62,926 bases of DNA from JBOFFC01 sp051648405 (lineage in GTDB: Bacteria > Planctomycetota > Planctomycetia > Pirellulales > Lacipirellulaceae): the NCBI GenBank assembly GCA_051648405.1, contig JBOFFC010000063.1:1-62926 (forward strand), read 5' to 3'. The translations under genes and the position numbers were made by a program. The notes beneath the pieces are model-generated. The model was not told the origin of the DNA. It saw only the letters and a list, made by a program, of their open reading frames with translations, and did no database searches. This document shows positions 46,611-55,499 of the stretch, piece by piece. Within the stretch, counting starts at the first letter, position 1. Every line of letters begins with the position of its first letter.

Positions 46611-48473
46611 CTAGTAGAACTCGAGCTTCTCGAAGGCGTCGATGCCCTTCTGCAAGGGCAGATACGTCGCCAGTACACCGAGGGCCGTCGCCACACCGTT
46701 CCCCGCGATCAGCCAGATCCGGAGGGTGTCGATGCTGAAGAAGCTCTGCTCGATCGAACCTTGCTGCGCGATCAGGTAGAAGTGGCAGGGGAGGGCGGTC
46801 AGCACGACGACGACGACGATGTACAGCGCGCTGAGGACCAGGTTCAGCGTGCCGCCGAACCCGGCGGCGATCTTCGACGGCGAGGGCTCGCGGAGGTTCG
46901 GCATCATCGCCCCCAGTCCGACCGCCAGCGCCGCGAGGCCCGAGCAGAGGAGCACCGTCGTGTACTGGTGGATGGCGATCACGGCGACCGGCACGCGCAG
47001 CATGAGGTCGCTCGCCAGGATCAACAGCGCGCACGGCCCCCACGAGCCGAGCGCCGCGAACAGGAACTTGCTCCAGACGATCGTCGCGCGCTTGACCGGC
47101 AGCAGGCCGAGGACCCAGAACCGGCGCCCCTCGAGGCTGATCATCGGGTAGATGAACCGCGTCGTGAAGGTCGAGAGGATGAGCCCCACGACGGCGAGGT
47201 TCAGGAAGCTGACCATGTTGACCCACACGGGGCGTGTGATCCCCGAACCCGCCCCGAAGAAACTATCGACGTTCAGGAAGTAGAGCCCCAGCAGCCCGAA
47301 GAAGATCAGGAACTGCGACCACTGGACCGGGTCGCGGCGCAGCAGGCGCCAGTCCTTGATCAGCATCAGGCGCGTCGTGCTCGGGAACGGCCGCAGCAAC
47401 AGGCCGGCGAAGCGATCGACGAGCGCGACCGCCGCGCGACGCGGCCGACGGGGTCGGCACTCGAGCTCGCCGAACGCCACGCGGTAGGCGCGCTTGGCGA
47501 CCGCGACCAGCACCACGTGCGCCATCAGCGCGTTGGAGAGCAGCAGGCCGAGGTCGGTCAGCGAGCGCACCACGGGGGTCTCGAAGAACGGCCCCGGGAG
47601 CTCGGGGACGGGCTCCGCGGCTTCGATCAGCGCGTGGCTGAGCCAGGTGCTGGGGAGCCACTCGTTCTGCGTGAACTGGAACCGCCGCACCGTGTCGCGG
47701 AACCACGCGTCGTCGAACAGCAGCTCGCGCCGCGACGAGGCCGCCACGACGTCCCAAACCGCGAGCGCCGCGGCGCCGACCGCAACCGCCGCGATCGCCC
47801 CCACGACCGCTAGGCGGACGTGCGCGTAGCGGTAGACCAGCAGCAAGCAGAGGATCGCCCCCACCCCGCAGGGGATGTACACGAACGACAGGATCAGCGG
47901 CGCCAGCAGCACGTAGTAGTACCACGGGGCCCCGCTCACCAGCCCGTAGGAGATCGTCAGCGGGCTCGCCAGCAGGAAGAACCCCCAACTGCTGAAGAGC
48001 AGCGCCTCCTGGAACTTGTAGAGCACTATCCGCTCGGGGCGCGCGGGGAGCGTCAGCAGGTAGCGCGTTTCGGCCGAGGCGAACAGGCCGCTGTAGAGGA
48101 TGATCCCCGCGGAAAAGATCAGCATCACGTTGAGCGACGCGAAGAACAGGTGGAACACGAACTCCACCGCCTCGGTGTGGTACATCGACGACGCGTCGCC
48201 GATGTTGCTCACCAGCAGCGAAAAACCGAAGTAGAACAGCGCGAACAGCGCCGCCCAAAAGAACAGGCTCAAACCGACGACCAGCAGCGTGCGGAGCCGC
48301 GAGGTCGCCAGCAGTTGTCGGAGCTGGGCCATCGTCGTCTGGCGGCGGATGCGCCAGAACAGCCGCGCCTCGGCCGACTCGTCGAGCCGCGCGGGGATCG
48401 CCCCGAGCGCGGACGCGCCGGACCCGAGATCGACCCCCCGTGGGGGAGCGTCGTTCAACGCGACGGGGTTCAC
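46611..48473 (-). CDS. ABC-2-like exporter permease
   Basis: A 620-residue membrane protein with about 14 hydrophobic helices, two clusters (about 60-260 and 370-610) separated by a charged stretch. It has no obvious solute motif. It starts with GTG overlapping the stop of the ATPase gene by four bases (GTGA), so it is the permease of this exporter. Its cargo is unknown. The family is poorly described, but the arrangement is common in planctomycetes. Confidence 0.82.
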   Translation of the reverse strand: MNPVALNDAPPRGVDLGSGASALGAIPARLDESAEARLFWRIRRQTTMAQLRQLLATSRLRTLLVVGLSLFFWAALFALFYFGFSLLVSNIGDASSMYHTEAVEFVFHLFFASLNVMLIFSAGIILYSGLFASAETRYLLTLPARPERIVLYKFQEALLFSSWGFFLLASPLTISYGLVSGAPWYYYVLLAPLILSFVYIPCGVGAILCLLLVYRYAHVRLAVVGAIAAVAVGAAALAVWDVVAASSRRELLFDDAWFRDTVRRFQFTQNEWLPSTWLSHALIEAAEPVPELPGPFFETPVVRSLTDLGLLLSNALMAHVVLVAVAKRAYRVAFGELECRPRRPRRAAVALVDRFAGLLLRPFPSTTRLMLIKDWRLLRRDPVQWSQFLIFFGLLGLYFLNVDSFFGAGSGITRPVWVNMVSFLNLAVVGLILSTFTTRFIYPMISLEGRRFWVLGLLPVKRATIVWSKFLFAALGSWGPCALLILASDLMLRVPVAVIAIHQYTTVLLCSGLAALAVGLGAMMPNLREPSPSKIAAGFGGTLNLVLSALYIVVVVVLTALPCHFYLIAQQGSIEQSFFSIDTLRIWLIAGNGVATALGVLATYLPLQKGIDAFEKLEFY

Positions 48474-49228
48474 TCGGCTGCGGCGGACGGAGCGTCGCGC
48501 CCTCCATCGGAACCCACCATCGACAGGTAAATCGCCTCCAGTGACTGGCCCTGCGCGTCGTGCCGCTCGCGCAGCTCGTCGATGGTCCCCTCGAAGATCA
48601 GCTCGCCACGGTTCATCACGCCGATGCGGTCGGCGATCTCTTCCGCCACCGCGAGCGTGTGGGTCGACATGAACACCGTCCGCCCCGATCGCGCGCGGGC
48701 GCGGAACAGGTCCTTGGCAAGGCGGATGCTGTGCGGGTCGAGACCGACCAGCGGCTCGTCGACGACCAGCAGACGTGGGTCGTGCAACAGCGCGGCCGCG
48801 AAGACCGTCCGCTGCTTCATGCCGTGCGAGTAGCTCTCGGAAAGGTCGTCGAGGAACCGCGTCAGCCCGAAGCGATCGGTCTCGCGGGCGATGGCGTCGC
48901 GCGATTTCGCCGCGTCGAGGCCGTGCATCTGCGCGACGAACTCGAGGAACTCGCGGCCCGACAGTTTCTCGTAAAGGTAAGGCTGGTCGGGGACGTACCC
49001 CACGCGCTGCGAAGCGGCGAGGGGGTCGGCCGCCACGTCGCAGCCGTCGATCTCGACCGTGCCGCCGCCGGGTCGCAACAGGCCGACCATCATCTTGATG
49101 GTCGTCGTTTTTCCGGCGCCGTTGTGCCCCAGCAGCGCGAACAACTCGCCGGGTCGGACCTCGAGGTCCAACCGCTTGACCGCCACGTTCTGGCCGTAGC
49201 TCCGCGAGACTCCCCGAAAGCGAATCAT
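48470..49228 (-). CDS. ABC transporter ATP-binding protein
   Basis: A 252-residue ATPase: Walker A GHNGAGKT at 34-41, signature SHGMKQR, Walker B LLVVDEPLVGLD and THTLAVAEE. It is translated with the upstream membrane-anchored protein (ATGA overlap at its start) and with the permease (GTGA at its stop). It drives the second exporter of this region. Confidence 0.92.
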   Translation of the reverse strand: MIRFRGVSRSYGQNVAVKRLDLEVRPGELFALLGHNGAGKTTTIKMMVGLLRPGGGTVEIDGCDVAADPLAASQRVGYVPDQPYLYEKLSGREFLEFVAQMHGLDAAKSRDAIARETDRFGLTRFLDDLSESYSHGMKQRTVFAAALLHDPRLLVVDEPLVGLDPHSIRLAKDLFRARARSGRTVFMSTHTLAVAEEIADRIGVMNRGELIFEGTIDELRERHDAQGQSLEAIYLSMVGSDGGRDAPSAAAE

Positions 49229-50220
49229 TCCGGCGCGCCGGGGGGACGAGAGCTGGGGAGAACGGAAGAGGCGTCCGTCGCCGCGCGGGATGTCGCCTGC
49301 TCGGGGACCGACCCGGGGGACCACTCGGGGACGCGCGTCGATGCGTAGCGGTTGAGGTCCAGTCGCTCGTCGGCGACCTTCTCGGACATCCGATCGCTGA
49401 GGCGCTCGAACTCCAGTTTGCTCCCCAACAGGAAGACCTCCTGGCGAATCACGCGGCCGTCGTCGGCCACGTAGAGCGTCCCTCGCAGGCGCTTGCCGGC
49501 CGCCTTGCCGGTCGGCTCGACCGCGCGGTACTCGATCTTCTTGACAAGGACCTGCTTTTTCTCGTGCGTGATCCGCAGCTCGTCCACAACGTGCGCCTCG
49601 ATCATCTCCAGCGGATTCGTCGGCGATCCGAACGGGCTGTAGACCTCCTTCCGCCATCGCTGACCCGGGAAGACCCCCAGCAACTTCGACTCGGGGGTGA
49701 GCTCGTTCGCCAGGCGGGCGTCGGCCGGCCACGGCTGCTCGATCTCCTTGGAGTAGGTCCCCGTGCGCAGGCGTAAACGGACCGTGTCCTTCTCGACGCG
49801 GCCGTGGATGTAGACGTGGCTCTCGAGGTCGTTCAGCCCGATGTCGGTGTGAAACGACGTCAAGCGGCCGAGCGGATCGAACGCCGTGCGCGTCCGTATC
49901 GTGAGCGATAGTGTGCGCAGCGTGTCGAGCATCCCCGCGAGCCACGAAGGCGCCCCCTTGGGCCGTGGCACGCGCGTGAGCGTGAGCCAACTGTGGACCT
50001 CCTTGGTCCCCATCCCCCCATCGACCGCCTGCAGTACGGCCAAGCCGCACGGGGCGCCATCGACGCGGATCCCCCAAGCGACCGGATCGTCCTGACGCGC
50101 TAGCCCCGACACCGGGGGCTCGCCTTCAAAGAACGGCGGCAGGATCCGCGCCGAAACGAGCCACGTCATCGACGCCAGCCACAGCAGCACGACGCCGCCG
50201 GTGTACAGCCGATTGCCCAT
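49225..50220 (-). CDS. membrane-anchored hypothetical protein of the ABC exporter operon
   Basis: A 331-residue protein with one N-terminal membrane helix (about 8-25), then a mostly beta domain with pieces such as PVAWGIRVDG, LTSFHTDIGLN and GQRWRKEVYSPFG. The tail is low-complexity. It is the first of three genes joined by four-base overlaps with the ABC ATPase and permease, so it may be an accessory or adaptor facing the periplasm. No close function recognised. Confidence 0.75.
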   Translation of the reverse strand: MGNRLYTGGVVLLWLASMTWLVSARILPPFFEGEPPVSGLARQDDPVAWGIRVDGAPCGLAVLQAVDGGMGTKEVHSWLTLTRVPRPKGAPSWLAGMLDTLRTLSLTIRTRTAFDPLGRLTSFHTDIGLNDLESHVYIHGRVEKDTVRLRLRTGTYSKEIEQPWPADARLANELTPESKLLGVFPGQRWRKEVYSPFGSPTNPLEMIEAHVVDELRITHEKKQVLVKKIEYRAVEPTGKAAGKRLRGTLYVADDGRVIRQEVFLLGSKLEFERLSDRMSEKVADERLDLNRYASTRVPEWSPGSVPEQATSRAATDASSVLPSSRPPGAPE

Positions 50221-50574
50221 GGGTCGCCTTCGAGGCAGCGGGCGCGGGAGCGGGAGTGGCTGTCCGGCGCCAGCCGGGCCGCCACGGCGATCTTGCGGCT
50301 TAGGAGCACCCCCGGGGTGACTGGATTCTGCCCAGGCTCGGGAACGCGCACCGCCGCGGGTTCATCGTAACCCCGGCTGCCCGGCCCGGCGAGTTGCGGC
50401 CCCGTCTACCCAAGCTCTTGCTTCGCCAGAATCGACACAAACCACCCAGATACCCCGAACCGTGGCGGTCCGCCGGCTCTCAGCCGGCTGTTTTCTTGGA
50501 CCAAGTTCGGCGACTCGCGTATCATAAGGGCCCCTGCGTGGGACCCACTCAGGCTTCGCACCGGAGGCGTCACG
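50221..50574. other. intergenic region between divergent genes
   Basis: 354 bases without a gene. It holds a short hairpin (GCCGGC 50472-50477 with 50483-50488, followed by a T-rich run) and a promoter for the plus-strand gene. Nothing else recognised. Confidence 0.6.
50496..50525 (+). promoter_or_regulatory. candidate promoter of the zinc-ribbon gene
   Basis: TTGGAC (50496-50501), 18-base spacer, TATCAT (50520-50525), 50 bases before the start of the small gene, which has a strong GGAGG ribosome site at 50563-50567. Confidence 0.6.
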
Positions 50575-50817
50575 ATGGCCAGCTCGCTCTTCTATCGGCA
50601 GAACTGCCCGGCCTGCGGCCGAGGGTTGCAGGTGCGCGTCAACTACCTGGGGAAAGCCGTGCAGTGTCAGCACTGCCAGGCCGACTTCGTCGCCTGTCAG
50701 CCCGGCAACGCCGTCGAGGCGAGCCAGTCGGGCCTGGCGCTGATCGCCCGCGCCGACGAGCTGCTCAAGGCCGTCGAAGAGCACCGGGCTCGCGCCGCCG
50801 AACGGCAAACGGCCTGA
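50575..50817 (+). CDS. small zinc-ribbon protein
   Basis: An 80-residue protein with two CxxC pairs (NCPACGRG and QCQHCQAD) separated by about 20 residues, a zinc-ribbon shape, then an Ala-rich helical tail. Planctomycetes have many such proteins with CPxCGxxLQVRVxYLGK. It may bind nucleic acid or a protein partner; role unknown. It stands alone with its own promoter, convergent with aroA. Confidence 0.75.
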   Translation: MASSLFYRQNCPACGRGLQVRVNYLGKAVQCQHCQADFVACQPGNAVEASQSGLALIARADELLKAVEEHRARAAERQTA

Positions 50818-50853
50818 GCTGTCGCCGCGCTGGGCCCCTGCACTGGGCCCGGC

Positions 50854-52158
50854 TCAACAGCCCCCTTGCTCGACCGCCGCGCGTAGGTCCGCGAAGTAGC
50901 CGGGGTACGTCTTCGCCGTGCAACCGGGGTTGGCGACCTTGATCCCCGGGACGCGCAGGCCCACGAGCGCGAGGCTCATCGCCATGCGGTGATCGTCGTA
51001 CGTCTGCACGACGCAGGGGGTGATCGGGCGGGGCTCGATCCGTAGCCCGTCTTCACGCTCTTCGACCACAGCGCCGAGCCTGCGCAGCTCGGTCGCCAAG
51101 TCGCGGATGCGGTCCGTCTCTTTGTGGCGGTTGTGGGCGACGCCGGTCACCTCCGTGGGCCCCTCGGCGAACAGCGCCACGGCGGCGAGCGTCTGAACGG
51201 TGTCGCTGATCGCGTTCATGTCGAGCCGGGCGCCACGCAGCCCCCCCGAGCCGGGCCGGGGTCCGGCGACGGTCACACTCCCGGTGTTCCAAGTCGCGTG
51301 GCAGCCCATCGCCTCCAGGCAATCGACGAACGCGACGTCCCCTTGCAGGGCGTCGCGCGACAGCCCCTCGACCGTCACTTCGCCCCCCGTGATCGCCGCG
51401 GCGGCCCAGTAGTAGCTCGCGGCCGAGGCGTCGGGCTCGATCGCGTAGTCGATCGCGGTGTAAGCGGTCGGCTGCGTGAGGAACGACGACAGGTCCTCCG
51501 GCGCCGCGACCTCGACGCCGAAGTCGGCCATCAACCGCAGCGTCATACGGACGTAAGGCTTGCTGACGAGCTCCTGCGCGACACGCAAGCGCGTCGGCGA
51601 CTGGGCGCAGGGGGCGGCCATCAGCAGCGCGCTGAGGAACTGGCTCGAGATGTCCCCGCGGACCTCGGCCGTCCCGCCCGCGAGGCCCTTGGCGAGAACC
51701 ACCACGGGGGGGCAATCGCCGTGGGACTCGCACCGCACGTCGGCGCCGAGCGACCGCAGCGCCGCGGCTAGGTCCCCCAGTGGTCGCTCGCGCATCCGCG
51801 CGACGCCGTCGAGGCGGTACTCCCCGTCGCCGAGCGTCACCAGGGCCGTCAGGAACCGGACCGTCGTGCCGCTGTTGCCCAGGAACAGCTCGGCCCGCTT
51901 CGCGGGGACCTTTCCCCCGGCGCCCGTGACACGCAGCGTGCGGCCCCCGTCCGACGCTTCGACGGCGATCCCAAGCCGCCCCAGGCCGTCGATCATCACC
52001 CGCGTGTCGTCGCTGTCGAGCGCGCCGGTGAGCGTGCTGCTCCCCCTCGCAAGGGCGCCACAAACCAGCGCGCGGTTGGTGAGGCTCTTCGAGCCGGGAG
52101 GGCGGACACGGGCCCGCACCGGTCCGCGGGCGGGCTGGATTTCGAGCGGGTCGTCCAT
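50854..52158 (-). CDS. aroA: 3-phosphoshikimate 1-carboxyvinyltransferase (EPSP synthase)
   Basis: A 434-residue enzyme that joins phosphoenolpyruvate to shikimate 3-phosphate in the shikimate pathway. PPGSKSLTNRAL (K24, R29), LGNSGTTVRFL, ISSQFLSALLMAAP and a late YDDHRMAMS are clear family motifs. The ATG at 52158 gives the family start (MDDPLEI); the longer open frame is not supported. It feeds chorismate, also the substrate of MqnA. It follows the propeller gene by 58 bases. Confidence 0.95.
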   Translation of the reverse strand: MDDPLEIQPARGPVRARVRPPGSKSLTNRALVCGALARGSSTLTGALDSDDTRVMIDGLGRLGIAVEASDGGRTLRVTGAGGKVPAKRAELFLGNSGTTVRFLTALVTLGDGEYRLDGVARMRERPLGDLAAALRSLGADVRCESHGDCPPVVVLAKGLAGGTAEVRGDISSQFLSALLMAAPCAQSPTRLRVAQELVSKPYVRMTLRLMADFGVEVAAPEDLSSFLTQPTAYTAIDYAIEPDASAASYYWAAAAITGGEVTVEGLSRDALQGDVAFVDCLEAMGCHATWNTGSVTVAGPRPGSGGLRGARLDMNAISDTVQTLAAVALFAEGPTEVTGVAHNRHKETDRIRDLATELRRLGAVVEEREDGLRIEPRPITPCVVQTYDDHRMAMSLALVGLRVPGIKVANPGCTAKTYPGYFADLRAAVEQGGC

Positions 52159-52216
52159 GATCGGTAGCGAGCGTTGCGGCGCGGGGGCGGGGCCCCGTTG
52201 TTCAGGGCCCCGTAGT

Positions 52217-53485
52217 CTACTTCGCCCCGGCCGAAGGCGCCGCGGCCTGTCGGACCGCAGCGACCTTCCACAGTTTCGTGCGACCGCGGACGAACAGGGC
52301 GGCCCCCGACACGGCAGGCGAACCGAGGACCTCCTCGCCGAACGGGAACTCACCCACGAGCTTCCCTTCGTCCGCCAGATCGACGACGTAGCCGACGCCG
52401 TCGGAGTTCACCGCGTAAAGCCGCGTCTCGGCGACCACCGGGGTCGCCCAAAACTGGCCGCCGAGTCGGCGTCGCCAGCGGACCTCGCCGGTCGCGGCGT
52501 CCCCCGCCACCAGCACGCCGCTGCGATTGATCGTGAGGACGACGTCGCGCCACGCGATCGGGCTGGGGGAGCCGGGACCGAGCTTGCTCGACTTCCACAG
52601 CGGGGGCTCGGCGGCGTCGGCGACGGCGACCCGGTCGCGCGCGATCGCCGTCAGGCCGTCGAGTGGCAGGAACAGCGCCGACTCGCCGAGCGTCGCCGAG
52701 GCGATCCCCGCGCAGTCGCCCGGCCGCTTCCAACGCTCGTCCCCTGTCGCGGCGTCGAGCAGCGAGAGCCCGTCTTCCCCTTGCAACAAGACTCCGGCGC
52801 CCGCGCCCGGCGCGTTCCAGGCCAGGGGCGTCGCCCAGTTCGAGCCCTTCGGCCGCGGCTTCTCCCACAGCGTCTTGCCGGTCTTGCGGTCGAGGGCGAC
52901 TACGCAAGAATTCCCCTGGCACTCGAGCTGGCAGATCACCGCGTCGCCGACAACGATTGGGGACGACGCCATGCCGATGTCGTTGCCCAGTCCGGGGTGA
53001 TCGAGCGCCAGGCCGCGGAACCAGACGACGTTCCCCTCGAAGTCGAGCGCGACGACGTCCGCCGAGGCGAACAGGGCGAACACCCGCCCGCCGTCGCTCG
53101 CGGGGGTGGGCGCGGCGTTCTCGCTCGTCGGGTGGCAGACCGTGCGGCCCGTCGCCCAGAAGCGCCGCTTCCAGAGCGGTGCGCCCGACCCCGCGTCGTA
53201 CGCGGCGACGTACAGCCGCTCGCGCTGCGGCGCGTCGGACGAGGTGATAAAGACCTTGTCGCCGACGACGATTGGCCCCGAGACGCCGCGGCCGGGAAGA
53301 TCGACCGACCACTCGACGTTGGTCCCGTCGGCGACCGACCACGACGTCGGCAGCGGACCCGATTGCCCGATCGACGACCCCGCGGCGCCGCGAAACGCAC
53401 CCCAATCGTCCGGCGACTGCGCCGCGGCTTGGGAGTGGAGACCGATGGCCGCGGCGAGGCCGCAAACGGCGAGCATGTGGTTCAT
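52217..53485 (-). CDS. secreted PQQ-like beta-propeller protein
   Basis: A 422-residue protein with a signal peptide (cleavage about residue 22, AAAQ), followed by an eight-bladed PQQ-type beta-propeller with repeated pieces such as VVALDRKTGKTLWE, LLDAATGDERWKR and LVAGDAATGEVRWRR. Such proteins bind quinone in dehydrogenases or are structural; no cofactor site is certain here. The start overlaps the stop of the YdjY-domain gene by four bases. Probably exported. Confidence 0.85.
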   Translation of the reverse strand: MNHMLAVCGLAAAIGLHSQAAAQSPDDWGAFRGAAGSSIGQSGPLPTSWSVADGTNVEWSVDLPGRGVSGPIVVGDKVFITSSDAPQRERLYVAAYDAGSGAPLWKRRFWATGRTVCHPTSENAAPTPASDGGRVFALFASADVVALDFEGNVVWFRGLALDHPGLGNDIGMASSPIVVGDAVICQLECQGNSCVVALDRKTGKTLWEKPRPKGSNWATPLAWNAPGAGAGVLLQGEDGLSLLDAATGDERWKRPGDCAGIASATLGESALFLPLDGLTAIARDRVAVADAAEPPLWKSSKLGPGSPSPIAWRDVVLTINRSGVLVAGDAATGEVRWRRRLGGQFWATPVVAETRLYAVNSDGVGYVVDLADEGKLVGEFPFGEEVLGSPAVSGAALFVRGRTKLWKVAAVRQAAAPSAGAK

Positions 53486-55359
53486 GGACTGACCTGAGTG
53501 ATCCCTTCGATGCGCCCACCGAGCCGGTCGGACACGCGGAGCGCGAACTGCCACACCTGGGCCCACGGTTCGGTCTGCTCGTTCTGACAGACCTTGACGA
53601 GGATCGTGTTCTCCCCCGCCACGAGCCTAGCCGCCGCGCGATACTGATCGAACTCCGAGCCGTCGTGGTAGATCTGGTTGGTCGCCACCAGCTCGCCGTT
53701 GACCCACACCTTGGTCGCGGCGCGCGACGTGTAGCGGACCTCGACGTTGCGTTCGGCGTCGCTCTTCACGGAGGCGAGCGCGTAGGCGACCGCCCCCTTG
53801 AACGGCCCGACGGCCGTGTTGACGTCGACCTCGCCGAGCCGGTCGGACGTCGTGTACGCCTTCCAGGCGACCGTCTCGGCCTTCGGCTCGCCCGGCTTGC
53901 CGGGGTGCGTGAGCGCGGTGTCGATGTCGTGCTCGGGGGGATAGACGGCGTCGAAGCCGACCCCCTCACGGTTCTCGAACGGGCCGATCAAGCTCCACGC
54001 GCTGACCACCCCGAGGCGCTCGGCGAGGTTCACTTCGACGCCCTGCTTCTTCAGCCCCGCTTCCGCCGCTTCAATCTGGTCGAGCGACCGCGCGGCGGCG
54101 AGGGCCCGCTCGTAGAGCCTCTTCGCCCCCTCCCCCTCGGCCGCGCCGGCCTGTTCGAGCAGCAGCCCGACGGCGTCGTAGCGGAGCTCGAGGCTCGGGT
54201 CGTTGATCATCTGTTCGAGCAGCGGCAGGCGGCGTGCGGGGTCGGCTTCGACGAGCCACTCGAACGCCGTACGCCGGGCCCGCGGCGACTCGTTGGAGTC
54301 GGCGACGATCGCTGCGAGCGGCGCCGTCGGCAGCTTCGACCCGAGGCGCTCGGCGCCCGCGTCGATCGCGCTGCGGAGCCAGTTCTCCGCCGTCGGCGCC
54401 GCGCCACTTAGCGCGCGGACCGCGAGCGGCAGCTCCGCGATGCTCGCCGCGGCGACGCGATTCCACGCGGCTCGCAGCGCGTCGCTCGACCCCTCCGATT
54501 CGTTCGCCCCGCGCAGCGCGTCGAGCGCCGCGCGGAACGTCGCGTCGGGGGGCGACTGCGACGTCGTCGTGTTGCTGACCGGCCGGACCGCGGCCGCGTC
54601 GCCGACCGACATCACCAGCATCACCGGGGTCCCCCGCTCTGGGACGCGCTCGGTGAAGGGCTCGAACAACAGCTCGGCGTTGCTCTGCGTGCTCGCGGCC
54701 GGGACGTCGAGGGTCGCCGACGCGAAGTTCGACACGCACACCAAGTCCCCCGACTCGGCCAGGTAGCGCTGCTCGCCGCTGTCGGGGTCGGTCCAGAAGC
54801 CGCTGCCGGCGAACACGAACGGCAAGTCCATCGGCCGCTTCGTGCGGAGGTCGCGGACCCAGTCTTGCGCGCGGCTCGATTGCTTGTCACCGGCGGCGTC
54901 GAACCATTCGACGCGGATGTTGATTTCCGCGCCGCGCGGGGGCTCGTACTTGGGGTCGAACCGCACGGGGGCACCTGGCTCGGCGCCGATCGCTAGCAGC
55001 GCCGTATGCACCAGGAACGCGGGCGAATCGACCGCCACCACCGACTCGTGCTCCTTGGTCCCCTTGGGGCAGGCGAACATTTCGAGCACCCCTTCGCGGA
55101 GCGTCACCTCGCCGCCGACGTACACCCGCTTTGCCGCCGCATCGACCCACACCGAGCTGGCAGGGGCGAGGCGCTTTGCCGTCGCGGGGGGCTCGGGGCG
55201 TGCCGCGTTGGGGCGGGCGGGCTCGACGGCGGCGCCGCCGCACACGCCCACGAGCGACGTTACCGCCACCAGCGCCAGACCCGCTGCACACAGCGCCGCG
55301 GCGCTAGGACGCCCCCCGCGCCGCCGGTACACTCGCGACTTGAAGGGGAGATCGATCAC
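53482..55359 (-). CDS. YdjY-domain protein with HEAT-like and carbohydrate-binding-like parts
   Basis: A 625-residue protein. A membrane anchor (about residues 20-45) is followed by a YdjY domain (about 75-260; SSVWVDAAAKRVYVGGEV and FACPKGTKEHES), a helical region with repeat-like turns (about 310-460), and a C-terminal beta domain (about 490-620) resembling a galactose-binding fold. The GTG at 55359 follows an AGGAG site and gives a sensible anchor. It is co-translated with the propeller protein. Likely a membrane-tethered periplasmic protein of unknown role. Confidence 0.8.
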   Translation of the reverse strand: MIDLPFKSRVYRRRGGRPSAAALCAAGLALVAVTSLVGVCGGAAVEPARPNAARPEPPATAKRLAPASSVWVDAAAKRVYVGGEVTLREGVLEMFACPKGTKEHESVVAVDSPAFLVHTALLAIGAEPGAPVRFDPKYEPPRGAEINIRVEWFDAAGDKQSSRAQDWVRDLRTKRPMDLPFVFAGSGFWTDPDSGEQRYLAESGDLVCVSNFASATLDVPAASTQSNAELLFEPFTERVPERGTPVMLVMSVGDAAAVRPVSNTTTSQSPPDATFRAALDALRGANESEGSSDALRAAWNRVAAASIAELPLAVRALSGAAPTAENWLRSAIDAGAERLGSKLPTAPLAAIVADSNESPRARRTAFEWLVEADPARRLPLLEQMINDPSLELRYDAVGLLLEQAGAAEGEGAKRLYERALAAARSLDQIEAAEAGLKKQGVEVNLAERLGVVSAWSLIGPFENREGVGFDAVYPPEHDIDTALTHPGKPGEPKAETVAWKAYTTSDRLGEVDVNTAVGPFKGAVAYALASVKSDAERNVEVRYTSRAATKVWVNGELVATNQIYHDGSEFDQYRAAARLVAGENTILVKVCQNEQTEPWAQVWQFALRVSDRLGGRIEGITQVSP

Positions 55360-55499
55360 AGCACTTGACTCCTGCGTGCGGGGCGCCGAGGCGACTACGA
55401 CGACCGTTACGGTATCGCCTCGCTCCCCGCTCCGTCTACCACGCACGTTGCGATTCGCGGCACGCCCGGACGCGCACCTCTGATACGAAGGACCGCCCC

